From Aspidapion aeneum (Eukaryota > Arthropoda > Insecta > Coleoptera > Brentidae): a DNA stretch of 64,000 nucleotides. The position numbers were made by a program, and so were the translations under genes. The DNA is taken from assembly GCA_963576565.1 (NCBI GenBank), contig OY755047.1, positions 10,200,931 to 10,264,930 of the forward strand, given 5' to 3'. Under the pieces are notes generated by a model that searched no databases, was not told where the DNA came from, and was given only the letters and a program-made list of their open reading frames with translations. This document shows, piece by piece, positions 21,901 through 35,400 of this stretch. Numbering within the stretch: the first letter of the stretch is position 1; each line of letters starts with the position of its first letter.

Positions 21901-23010
21901 CAGGGTGTTCGGCACATGAACCATCAAAATTTTTTGGGATATTGTTGGGGTCATTTGCTACCTTTTCAACCTTGGAACTTGGGTCCTAAGAGTCACGGCT
22001 AAAGAGATATGAATTTAAAAAAAAAATTCTCAAATTATCCAAAATCCCACCTTCGTAAGCTTTTGATTAATGTCTGGAAAAGCACCATTTTTTTTTAAAT
22101 TCTGTAATCTTATGCTTCTTCAACTAATTAATAGATTTGTTAAAATGGATGTACCAAAGGGACATACGAGGTTTTTTATTGAAGAACATTAGTGATTTTG
22201 TGAAAGAAAATCAATTTCAAAATTAAAAATCAAAAAAAGTATCGACAATTGAGAACTTCATTTTCTTTTAAAACTTCTCTAGTTCATTATCTTTCTAACG
22301 GTATGCTACACATTGATAAAAAGAAAAACATTTCTGCTTTAAAATACGGATATTCCGTCAGAAGGGCGAGACTCGTTGGGAATTGGTAAGAAAAACAATT
22401 GATGTTTATGATCGTTTACCTACTTAAACAAAAGTTAAACTTTTAACTATAATGTATTGTGTTCTTTATTTATAAATTTTGTTCGAAACGATTATAAACA
22501 TCAAATTGTTTTTCTTATCAAGTCCGAATGATTATTGTCCGTCTCACGGAATATCCGTATTTTAAAGCAGAATTGTTTTTTTAAATCAATGTGTAGCATA
22601 CCGTTAGAAAGGTAATCAACTAGAGAAGTTTTTAAAAGAAAATGAAGTTCGCAAGTGTCGATACTTTTTTTAATTTTTAATTTTGAAATTGATTTTCTTT
22701 CACAAAATCACTAATGTTCTTTAATAAAAAACCTCGCATGTCCATTTGGTACATAAATTTTAACAAATCTATTAATTAGTTGAAAAAGCATAAGATTACA
22801 GAATTATAAAAAAATGGTGCTTTTCCAGACATTATTAAAAAGCTTACGAGGGTTTAAAGGTGGGATTTTAGGTAATTTGAGGAAAAAAAATAAAAAATTC
22901 ATATCTTTTTAGCCGTGACTTTAAGGATCCAAGTTCCAAGGTTGAAAAGGTAGAAAATGATCCCAAAAATATCCCAAAAACTTTTGACGGTTCATGTGCC
23001 GAACACCCTG
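21901..23010. mobile_element. Foldback element CAGGGTGTTCGGCAC, copy 1
   Basis: A 1110-bp near palindrome with ends CAGGGTGTTCGGCACATGAA and its complement, and TA at 21899-21900 and 23011-23012. Arms of about 500 bp pair around a short centre at about 22400-22480. A second copy lies in lectin C intron 1 (23611-25317). It is non-coding. Confidence 0.85.
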
Positions 23011-23301
23011 TATAAGAAAATCGAGATTTTTAGAGCTTTTGCCATATTTTCTTGAAACAAAAAATTGAGATTTTTAACGAGAATTGACGTTTTACACTAA
23101 TAAAAGTCATGTACAAATCATGAATGATTTGACAATAATTTTTACCTTTCTAGCTCGGTTAGTAATGCCTAGGGATGTATTATTTTCAACGACATTTTTT
23201 TTCTCCGGTCTCCCCTACTTCTTATTTTTATTATGTTTATTTATTGGCTTTGAATTCAAAGAAATTAATATATTGAATTCAAAAAGTTTGCTATTATTCT
23301 A

Positions 23302-23479
23302 AAATTTGATTGACCCTTGATGATAAACTTAATCGAAGAATTGTTATGATTCCAAAATTTCACTATAAATATTATTTAATTCGTATTTTCAGACATTGAA
23401 AAAAATATATCAAATATATTTATATGAAACCATCGTCATTAAAGTGGTTACTAGTGGTTACAGTATTTTGATTTTCGCA
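23302..23479 (+). promoter_or_regulatory. Conserved 5' flank and TATA box of lectin gene C
   Basis: Aligns with 7849-8027 upstream of gene B. A perfect TATAAATA lies at 23364-23371, about 110 bp before the start codon, so transcription may begin near 23395. The gene B counterpart has lost this TATA sequence. Confidence 0.6.
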
Positions 23480-26400
23480 ATGTTGAATAAAAATAAAATT
23501 GTGTGTGCCACGTTTTGTTGGATACTTTTGTTTGAATCCACCATAACTGGTAAGCTGCTTAGTTATACAGTTTTATTATTTTTAATTTTTTTATATATTT
23601 TTTATATATACAGGGTGTTCGGCACATGAACCGTCAAAATTTTTTGGAATATTGTTGGGGTCATTTGCTACCTTTTCAACCTTGGAACTTGGGTCCTAAG
23701 GGTCACGGCTAAAGAGATCTGAATTTTTAATTTTTTTTTCTCAAATTATCCAAAATCCCACCTTTAAACCCTCGTAAGCTTTTTATTAATGTCTGGCAAG
23801 ACCAACACAAAAATAGAGGCCACGACCCTTTAAAATTCAGCTGTTCTCCCGGGGCTGAATTTTACATTGGGTCTTATGAGAGGTCAGACGTTTTTTTATG
23901 ATATTTTCAAAAGGGCACTACAGATTTCCGCAAAATTTCAGTGAAATATTCTCAGACACCATCCCGATATTCCACCAAAGTTTTGTAAGGACGCAACATG
24001 ATTAAAAGGTTAAAATCTTCAAGATTTAGCATTCCTTATTTTGAATTCAAATTACCCGCCATGTACCACATGCCAACTGTTATATTTGACATGTATTTGA
24101 CTGTCATCTGTGATTGTCACATTCCCTTCTGCTTTAAACTTAATTTTTGTGTGAGCTAATAAAGCGGCTCTGAAAAATTAAGGATTACTATAGATTTAAA
24201 AAAAATTGTCCTAAAAGAATATAGTAAAAACAATCTCAAAACCGGCTTTATGTAAAAAAAAATCAAATATTCATGAACCGTCATTCCAACTTCAATATTT
24301 TAATGGCAATCAGCTGTGTCATAACGTGGCCATCAAAAAAAAATCAGCCCCGGATGTGACGTCAACAAAGTGGAGGATCGTGGCCCGTCCGTTTTGATAG
24401 CCCTGTATCTGGAAAAGCTTCTTCAACTAATTAATAGATTTGTTAAAATTGATGTACCAAAGGGACATACGAGGTTTTTTATTGGAGAACATTAGTGATT
24501 TTGTGAAAGAAAATCAATTTCAATATTAAAAATCAAAAAAAGTATCGACAATTGAGAACTTCATTTTCTTTTAAAAGCTTCTTTAGTTGATTACCTTTCT
24601 AACGGTATGCTACACATTAATAAAAAGAAAAACATTTCTGCTTTAAAATACGGATATTCCGTCAGAAGGGCGAGACTCGTTGGGAATTGGTAAGAAAAAC
24701 AATTGATGTTTATGATCGTTTACCTACTTAAACAAAAGTTAAACTTTTAACTATAATGTATTGTGTTCTTTATTTATAAATTTTGTTCGAAACGATTATA
24801 AACATCAAATTGTTTTTCTTATCAAGTCCGAATGATTATTGTCCGTCTCACGGAATATTCGTATTTTAAAGCAGAATTGTTTTTTTAAATCAATGTGTAG
24901 CATACCGTTAGAAAGGTAATCAACTAGAGAAGTTTTTAAAAGAAAATGAAGTTCTCTAGTGTCGATACTTTTTTTAATTTTTAATTTTGAAATTGATTTT
25001 CTTTCACAAAATCACTAATGTTCTTTAATAAAAAACCTCGCATGTCCATTTGGTACATAAATTTTAACAAATCTATTAATTAGTTGAAGTAGCATAAGAT
25101 TACAGAATTATAAAAAAAAACGGTGCTTTTCCAGACATTAATAAAAAGCTTACGAGGGTTTAAAGGTGGGATTTTAGGTAATTTGAGAAAAAAAAATTAA
25201 AAAATTCATATCTCTTTAGCCGTGACTCTAAGGACCCAAGTTCCAAGGTTGAAAAGGTAGCAAATGACCCTAACAATATCCCAAAAAATTTTGACGGTTC
25301 ATGTGCCAAACACCCTGTATAGATTTTTTTTATATATTTATTTTTTTTATATATTTTCTTTATATATTTTTTTTAGATGGAAAACAGATAAAGCACTTTT
25401 ATGCTGTTGAAACTAAGGTAAGCTTTTAACTTCAATCATTCAATATAGTTATTTTCCTAAGGGCGTGCGGAAAACAGTTTTTTACGCACTGCGTGCGGGA
25501 AGTACCAGTTTATTGTAATTGCTGCGTGTAATAGTATATTAAACAACAAGCCTTAAAAACGGTTCTTTGAACACGACCGAGAAAAGTTGCCGTAGTACAC
25601 TAGACAGGATTGCTCAGTTGCCGAATCTGTCTACAATCGATGTTCAAGGTCAAACTCGCTGTTACGTCACCACTTGTGCTGGGCAGAAAGCGCGCCTATT
25701 GTTATATTGGATTTTATGTACTTTTAGAGCTATTTTCTTTATGCAAATTAAATTTTATGCGAAATTGAGGCATTGTGCATTTAAAAATATTGTCTTTACA
25801 TTAAATAAAAGGATGATAAATGATTTTATATTTGAAATATCTGTTAAATAAATTAAATTTAAATACTTAAAGTGAAAAAAAATACTACACATAATGTCGT
25901 AGTACCTATATAATTTGTACAATTGTTTTAAAAGTATGTAAATAAGACATTATTTTACGATAATAATTATTAATAATACTTAAAAACGGAAATATAGAAA
26001 ATTTATTGATTTATTAAAAAAAGGAAAAGCACAAATATTGTTCTTAACAAATAGACAAAAAACAAAGAGAAAAAAAATGCACATAATGTATAGTTTAATT
26101 ATTACAACCGCTTTTTAAAGTATGTTAAGAAATTATTTAATAGATAATTAAAAAACGGGAATATAGAACATAAAAAAAGTATTTATTATTACATTTTTAC
26201 AAAAAAACAGAAAAGTACAGATGCATACAATAAATTAAGAATATTAATATAAATAATAATATTTAATTTAGAAAAATATTCCTTTTCAATTCAGAATCTT
26301 TTGTAATTTTCTTGATAGATATTATTAAACAAGAAGCCCATTTGCTAAGAAAATCGTGGCCATTTTTTACCCTGTAAAACGTTACGTTCTTCTCTGTCCT

Positions 26401-29400
26401 GAATCGAATTTTTACACACTGTTAACAAACCAAACGTGAAAATGTTTATTTATTGTCTTTTCTTAGTATCACTGCACTAAAACAATCCAAAAAACACAAA
26501 CTATTCAGCGAAATATCAACAAAACTCTCTTGAAAATACGAATAACATCATATACAACGAACGTAAACATAGGATTTAGCACAAGTGGTGACGTCACGCC
26601 GCTCTCCTCACCCCGCACAATTTGTTAACACAGGTTAGATGGAACTAAGCAGTCCTTTATGTCTATAGTCCTTGGGCAGCGTCGGCATCTGCTTAGTGCC
26701 TACTAAATTTAAAATTAGGCCTTCAAAGAAATGATATTAGGGACTTATTGGAATAAAACCTGACTTAATTTTAGAGTCGACTTTATTCTGACACATTTAC
26801 ACAGAAAACTAACCTCTCAAAATTGACATACCAAAGCCAAATTTAAAAATAAAGTCGCTAACTTTCATTTAATAAATACAGACACTAATAAATCCGGTTC
26901 TTAAAAGTACAAACGCCGAATTTTGAAGGCAAGCAGCTGCTTTTTATATGTAAATCTGTCACTATACGGTCGATTTTAAAATAAGGTCAGGTTTTCTTCC
27001 AATAAGTGTCTATCAGGGGCGAGCTCCCAAATTGCGGCGTTATACTTATTAAACTACCCAAAACTTCTGCATTTTGTACCATTTTTTCCGAACATTTTGG
27101 GCCGCGACGCCTTTTTTTATGATTTTATTCTGTAACATTTTCTTTTTCTTATTTTTTTTATTACAAGCTTTTATTTAGCTTCAGATGTTCTGTCTAACTA
27201 TCTAACTAACTATCTAACTATCTATCAAATCTTGTGAAGCGTTTTTGACACACTTCCCATTATCCGATTTGGATGAAATTTGGTACACACATAGTGGTCC
27301 TATGACAATACAACATTAAGAAAAAAATATCCACCAACCCCTACCCCCACCCCTTCTATAGAAAAATGTGTTTTTGACACACTTACCATTATCCGATTTG
27401 GATGAAATTTGGTATTCACATAGTGGTCCGATGACAATACAACATTCAAAAAAAAATATCCTCCCACCCCTACCCCCACCACCTTCTATAGAAAATGCGT
27501 TTTTGACACCCTTCCCATTATCCGATTTGGATGAAATTTGGTATACATATAGTGGTCCGATGACAATACAACATTGAAAAAAAAATCCTACCACTCCTAC
27601 CCCCACCCCCATCTATAGAAAAATGCGTTTTTGACACACTTCCCATTATCCGATTTGGATGAAATTTGGTATAAATATAGTGGTCCGATGACAATACAAT
27701 AATAATGAAAAAATGTCCTCCCACCCCTACCCCCCACCTCCTTCCATAATAAATGCGTTTATGACACACTTCACTTCAAATGACTTTTATAAAATTTGGT
27801 ATATGCATAAAGGTCCGATGGCAATACAGCCCAAACAAAAAATATATTTCTACCTCTACCCCCACCCTCTCCTTCCCCCAATAGAAAAATGATTTTCCAA
27901 ACAACTCACGATCAGTGATTTCATTATAATCTAGAATAAACTCTCCTGTTTTGTTATTGAACAAATATTTTCATTTAATAGAGTAGATAGCTGAGACTAA
28001 AAAGTAGAAAATAAATTGGTAAAAAAAAAATTTTAAGTCACAAGCTTTTATAAAATGCACTAAAAATTAAAAAATAATTTTCTGACATTCTAATATTATC
28101 ATAATAATAAAAGCGATGACCGCAAATCAAAGCATAAGTTAATCTAAATTTGTGATCTAAACATTTAAAGAATATTCAACATAGCAGGTCATCAAAGATA
28201 TGTTTGATGTGCCGCAATGTTATGCCATTGCCATACCTATGTCAGAGAAATACTGGGGTATCTTGGGTCGGCTTGGGTGGGTTTGGTACCTCTGCATTTT
28301 TCTGCTAGATTGATTCTTGCAAATAGTGATATTTAATTGATACGGATATCTTATCGTGCTAACATCGTCAAAATTTCCATCAGTCGGCCATCGCTTTTAT
28401 TATTATGATAATATTAGAATGTCAGAAAATTATTTTTTAATTTTTAGTACATTTTATAAAAGTTTGTGACTGAAAAAAAAATTTTACCAATTTATTTACC
28501 AAACATTTTCTCCTATGACCCAATTTTGTAAAAAAATATTACCTTCCTAGCCCGCGTAGCAATGGCTAGAGAAGGTATTATCTACGACGAAATAGTGTTA
28601 ATTGGGTGTATTTTGACCTACCTTAGTAATATCGTCGTGATGTTTGTCTTTGTGTGTATGTATTATTTGTGTTCGTAACACGATAGCTCCTAAACCACTG
28701 AACCGATTTTCCGAGTTTTCAGGTGAAATAGTGCTCGACACTCTGACGAGCTGATTAAATTTTCGTCAAAATCCATTGTTAATGAAAGAATTTAAAAATT
28801 ATAACTTTTGAACGGAGCATCGTATCAATATGCGGTTTTCGCAGTATACTAGACCACATTTTGCTCAATAATTTGTGTTATAACCAAAAACTTAGTAAGA
28901 GCTTTAGTTTCTGAGATATTTTCAAAGCTGATATATCAAAAGTGTGCTAATAGGCTAGCTAGGAAGGTATTAGATCCATTATGAACCGAACATGGGCGTT
29001 GTCAGGGTGGGGCAGGGTAAGGCACTTGCCCCACCCTGGCTTGTCACCTGCCCCACCCTGGCTTGTCACCTGCCCCATCCTGGCTTTAGCTCGTTTAGTA
29101 ATACGAGAATTAAAGGGGAAATAAATATTTGATTGTACATTTTTTTGCTTTTTTGCCCCACCCCGAGCGAAACCCTGACTACGCCCATGGAACCGAACCA
29201 CTCGCTTTAAGATTTTTTTAACATCATTTCACTAGATCCCCCCGCCCTCTCCCCTCCTCCACCATCATTTAATGTTAGTAAAAGCGCACCGATTTACTCT
29301 TTTGGCATACTTCAATGTTTGTCACAAATGCATGATTTAGCTAATTATTAGGTACCTTGATTTAGTTAAATGAATGGCTGAATAGGAATTAAACCTAAAA

Positions 29401-32400
29401 GTTGGAAATAAAAAAAAATTACTAAAAAAAAAGAACACCCAACTGCTAAATCTACTTTTCCATACTAGTCACAGTTGGGTACAAAATTACCCAATAACCT
29501 GATTCATAATAGAAAAAGCACTAGAAGAGGGAAAAGTTTGTTCTGCAGTTTTTCTAGATGTAGCACAAGCATTTGACAAAGTGTGGCATGAAGGCCTTAA
29601 TTTTAAACTAAAACGGTTTCTGCCAAAACAATATTCGGATAGTTTGGAATCATACATATCTGGTAGACATTTTAGAGTAAAACAGGAAGACTCATACTCA
29701 AATTTAAGAGAAATTCAAGCAGGCGTGCCTCAGGGTAGCGTACTAGGCCCTTATCTATACTTATTATTCACTTGCGATATCCCAAAGCCAGAAAATTCAC
29801 TTAGCAACATTTGCCGATGATACTGGTTTATTGACGGTAGAAAAATCTATTGAAAAATGCATAGAAAAACTTGTGGATTTTACAAACAAAAAGATAAATC
29901 ACATACAAATAACCATTCCCGTACCATATTCAAATCAGGCAAAATATTTCGGTATAACACTTGATGCCAAATTGCGCTGGAAAGCACATGTTAAGAAAAA
30001 AAAAGAAGAACTTGAGATAAAGTATAGAAAAATGAACTGGCTAATTGGAAGGAAGTCCAATGTAACAATTCATAATAAGTTACTGCTTTATAGACAAATA
30101 CTGAAACCAGTATGGACATATGGTATTCAACTATGGGGTTGTGCTAAAGAGAGTAACATTCTAGTTTTATAGAGATTTCAAAATAAAGTATTAAGAAACA
30201 TTGTGAATGCACCTTGGTACGTTCAAAATAGTGACCTTCATCGAGATCTAAAAATCGAAACTGTAGCAGAGACTATAAAACAGTACGCAAAAAGCCATGA
30301 AGATAGACTCCATCGGCATGTGAATGTGGAAGCAATTCAGCTTCTAGACAATACTATGCTAGTGCGAAGACTAAAAAGAGTGAAGCCGTTTAAGCTAGTA
30401 AACTAAGTGAATTACATAAAAGAAAATAATGCTATAAACACAACACAATTGTGAGTTACAGACTAAACAAAACGGGGAGAACTGTTGAGTGAACCCTAAG
30501 TTTAAATCTGACTTTTCTAGTAAATTAAGTTAAAACAAAATTGCTAATTAGTCTTACTGACTAGATTGTAATACAATAAACACAGTGTGTTTGACAAATA
30601 AAAAAAATTAAAAAAAAAACCTGATTCATGAAAATGCAAAACTGTATATATTCGTATAAGTGCGCTTTGGGTATCAAAACTAAAAGTTGAAGCATGTCAT
30701 ACATTAAGGGGCCTACAGACACGCGAGCATTTCTTGAGATTAGTACGCGAACTAATCTCTGCATACATGTACGTTTGGTGGAATTGCCTACACACACGAA
30801 GACAAAATTAAACGTTCTAAACATAAACACGATATTATCAATGCGTTTTGCCTAGACACCGAGAGATTTGCTCGCGTACATCGTGCGCGCGAACAAATCT
30901 TCGAGAGATATTTTAGGCGGATATTGTCTACACACGAAGAGATTAGTATGCGCAAACTTGTACGCGCGTACTAATCTCTGAAAATGTTCGCGTGTCTGTA
31001 GGCCCCTTTAGAGGTATACCTATCGGTTTTGTACCCAACTGCGACTAGTAGGTACAAGTAGATTTAGCCCTTGGGTGTTTTTTTTATTTAAGATTTTTTT
31101 TACTTAATATAAATTTTTCTTTTCAGGCACATTTTTATAGAGCTACGTACCTTTGCCAACAAAATGGGTTGGAACTAGCCACCATAGAATCAGAAGAAGA
31201 ACAAAATTTCTTGGAAGAAAGTCTTAAAAATGCTCAACTTGACAGTGATATTGCAGGTAAAACCTTGTACAGCGTGTCCCATTTTCGATGGGATTAAATG
31301 GGAAACTCAGATGGGAAACTCAGTTATTGCACCTTACCGTGCTCTTTTTCTGAGCCCTTAAAATTGGTTTAATACGATATTTGTTATACCCCGTAGTTTC
31401 GCTAATACAGGGAGTTTTTGTAAAAATTTTATTTTTAAAAATCACGTATATCTCGCTTATTTTGCAAGGTATTTTAATTCTGTAAAAACCTTTTTATGGC
31501 AACTTTTGTAGAAGAAAATAATAACTTTGTTAATTTTTTAAAATATTGTTTAGTTTTTGAGATATGGTATGTATTATAAAAAATTAAATACGGACCTGGA
31601 TTTTTTTTAATACTATTTTAATTGGTTTCATACTATTATTATCACAAAATAATAAAAATTTAATATTTTTTTGTTTTAAAGTAAAAAAAAATATTTAATA
31701 TTTTTAGTTCAACGATTTTTATTTTAACTGTTTTGATACTCAGCAAATTAAAATTGTTTTCCGTTAATTTAAAGATTTAGATATGGTCCATTTCTAGCGA
31801 TAACGTTTCAAAAGAGATAAACTAAAAATCGTTCAGAAATTATCTTGCTCTAAAAAAGTTGCCATAGAAAGGCTTTTACAGAATAAAAATATCTTGCAAA
31901 ATAAGCGAGATACAAGGAATTAATAAAAATGCAATTTTTTGAAAAACTTCCTGTATTTGCAAAATCGCAGGGTATAGTAAAAATCTGATTACACCATTTT
32001 TAAGGGCTCAAAAAAAGAGCACGGTACACACAGGCGGATTTCACGAAAAAGCTGGTAAAAACCTTAGATCCATTTACAGCCCCCTAAAATTGCATATAGT
32101 AATAAAAAAATATATGATTTATTTTTTAAAAAAGATAAAGAAGAAAAATTCTTTAAGGACTCCGCACAAAAAAATAAAATTTGGAACTTTACTAATTAAT
32201 CAAAATACTTCCTAAAAAATCGTTGAAACCAGAATTTTGGCTGTATAAATTTATACAAGATATTGCAATATTTGATTTTAATAATTGCATAGCTCCATGA
32301 AAAAATGTTTTAACCAGCACAACAACGTGATATTTTTGCAAAAACAAGTTAATTGAACTTTTTCTGTTTTTTCCGACTTTCGTTATAAATGAAGTATATT

Positions 32401-35400
32401 GTCTAGCAAGAAAAATACTCTGCCAATATATGGGCCCCTAAGCTCACACAATGTACTATAGTTATAGTGTACGTGTGAGCTAATATAACTAAAAAATTAA
32501 ATATATTTTATTCAACTTCAGACTCAATTACCTTTCGTTTGATACCACACAAGCCATATTTTGATTTGAACTCTAATTTTGAAAAAAAATACCCACGCCC
32601 TTTTTAAAAAAATATATAAAATGTATTTTGTTTAACTCCAGACTCAATTACCTTTCGTTTGATATGACACACGCCATATTTTCCCTTAAAATCTAATTTT
32701 TTAAATCTACTCCCACCCTTTTTTTTAAAATAAACTGAAATGTATTTCATATTTTCACATATACTCTAATTTTTTTAATCTATCCCCACCCTTTTATTTG
32801 GCTTGCGCCGAACAGATATACACACACCTAAATACACCACACAGACACACACACGGACAGACGTCACGATAAAATTGCTAAGATACAATACACCAAAATA
32901 ACATATTTTCAGTGTTATCTCAATTGTTTTTGTTGTCAAAAATAATACCTTTTCTAGCCATTGCTGCGCGAGCTAGGAAGGTAAAAATGAAATCAGAATA
33001 CATGTGACATAATAATTATACTTTTGGTTTACAAAAACCATTGTTATTAAAGCTAAGAAAACTTATTTATTAATTTACGCATATTATGTACGTATTTCTT
33101 ACTGGACAATTTTCTATATACACAAAAGAAAATTTTAACTTTTTTACTTGATCCGCATAACTCCGCAGCTGAAACTGACTTTGGTACTTAATGTCAATAA
33201 AGTTGGATGAAGTTGAAACATTTAGTCAAATTCTATTTCAGAAAACTAAAATTTGAAAAGTTTTCTGCAACGGTTGCTTTAATGGGCAATAAATAGCTAC
33301 ATACCTCCAGATTCAAAATCCTTGTTCAAAGAAAATTTTTTTGATAATAGGCGCAAGTTTTAAAAGGGCTTTTTAACCATCAACTTTTGTAAATTTAAGT
33401 AACGCAAATAACATAAAAAAATAAATGGAAGTTTCATCGGTCATTCTATGGCAATTGTTTTTCAAATTAGGCGTGACATGGTCACGGCCTAGCATGATCA
33501 TCAGTGATTGCACTAATAGCAATTTTACAATTAAACAGGGCTATTTAGTGTTTAGGGGTTATGGCCAGCTTTTTCTTAAAATCCGCCTGTGTGCGGTAAT
33601 GTGCAATCAGAAAATCGATATCATTAATAATAACAGAGTTTCCCATTTAATTCCATCGAAAATGGGACACGCTGTACAAGATAAAAAAAATTGTCTTAGA
33701 TCAAAGCAAATTGCTTTCCTATTCACCAAGAGAATATTTTCTTGATATAGCAAAAATGTCTTGCCTCTTTTTAATTTAATTTGAAACAGAAATTATTTTA
33801 TCATAAATTGGAACTGAATTAATCTAAGGCACCGTTTTCTCTGGAAGCAAAATATTACTTATATGAAGACAATTTGCTTTGTTACAAAATGGAGTATACT
33901 GAAATAAAACAATTAAAAGAAAAATAAAGTCTCATTTTAAAATTAAACGAAAGTTGTGATTATTTTTAGAAACATTTTTCTTGAATGCCAAAAGAATTGA
34001 AGAATCTGATGAATTTCAATGGCAGACTAATCCTCGCAGGGATATCAAATACGCCAAATGGCACGAGAACGAGCCCAACAACCTCCGCTTTATTGAAAAC
34101 TGCTTGGCTATTAGCAAAAGAGGTAAAAAAACCAGTATTGTATCCCATTTTTTATAGAAAAAAACACAATTTTACAAGACAAAAGAATAACACTGCAAAA
34201 TATAAATAAACAACAAATATGGCGGCCAGCCACACAGCAGCTGTGTATGTCTATGTGCTAAAACACGCACATGCACCCTTTTGGTGCCCCCCCCCCCAAG
34301 GTCGAAAACTCAAACTTATTTTTAGGACTCCAATGTCAACAACATAATAATGTGTCCAAATCACGACTACACCCACGGTCATTAAATAAACCGGTTGTCC
34401 GGTAACTCGGTTTCGTGACGGCCGTGACGTCAGAGCTACGTCACAGTTTTCCTAGGAAACAGCAGTCAAAGACTGTTTATAGCGTAATTTCGTCTTTTGT
34501 CAGAAAATTTTGTACATTTTGGGTCTTGTCGTCTTGTAAGTCGTGTTTATAGCTGTTCCGTGCTTGCAATAAATGTTTTAAAGACTTACTAAAAAAAAAA
34601 GAGAAGAAGAAGAAAGGTTTAGTTTATATTGCAGGATTTTGGAAAGAAAATGTAGTCCAATTAAAATCAAGGTAAAAGGTCCTGAAATTGCGAAACGGAT
34701 GAGACCACTTGTCCCCTACGTATTTTGGGCCGCTGATCACGAAAATGAGGGTTAAGCTACCGCCAGTGGTTGGAACACCCTTAAAAATGCAAAAAACACC
34801 CCTAAATAGGGGTGTTTTTCGAATATTTTCGTTATTTTGCAAATTTAGTCATCCTATATGTTTTTGGGGGCGGTGATTACGAAAATGAGGGTGAAAACTT
34901 GCATTACAGGGTAAAACCACCCCAAAAATTGGGGAAAAAACACCCCGAAATTTTTCGACTAAAAGTGTTTTTTTGCCAATTAAGACATCTAATATGTTTT
35001 TTTGGGGCGCTGATGAGACCACTTGTCCCCTACGTATTTTGGGCCGCTGATCACGAAAATGAGGGTTAAAGCTACCGCCAGTGGTTGGAACACCCCCAAA
35101 ATTGCACAAAACACCCCTAACAAGGGGTATTTTTCGACTAAAAGTGTTTTTTTGCCAATTAAGACATCTTATATGTTTTTTGGCGCGCTGATTACGAAAA
35201 TGATGAGGGGTGTTTTGTGCGATTTTGGGGGTGGTTCGAGCATTGGGGCAAGTTGTAACCATCATTTTCGTAATCAGCGCCCCAAAAAACATATTAGATG
35301 TCTTAATTCGGGGTGTTTTTCCCCAATTTTAGGGGTGGTTCCACCCTGTAATGCAAGTTTTCACCCTCATTTTCGTAATCACCGCCCCCAAAAAACATAT

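Larger units (their letters stand above)
29428..31083. mobile_element. Inverted-repeat element hosting a retroelement and a MITE
   Basis: The left end, with ACACCCAACTGCTAAATCTA and ACAGTTGGGTAC, and the right end, with GTACCCAACTGC and TAGATTTAGCCCTTGGGTGT, are mutual inverted repeats. The original unit was short. It was expanded by a jockey-like insertion (29508-30617) and a MITE (30707-31007). It lies in lectin C intron 2. Confidence 0.65.
31270..33674. mobile_element. Foldback element CAGCGTGTCCCATTTTCG with nested insertion, lectin C intron 3
   Basis: Ends CAGCGTGTCCCATTTTCGAT and complement, flanked by TA (31268-31269, 33675-33676). The arms pair around about 31600-31750. The right arm is split by a second element (about 32026-33594). 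It is non-coding. Confidence 0.75.

Noticed and set aside
23396..23479. Upstream in-frame start for lectin C adding 28 residues
   Set aside because: Gene B lacks the equivalent frame, and the added residues would push the hydrophobic signal core away from the N-terminus.
27300..27769. Several frames of 60-98 codons
   Set aside because: They come from the 129-bp tandem repeat and repeat with its period.
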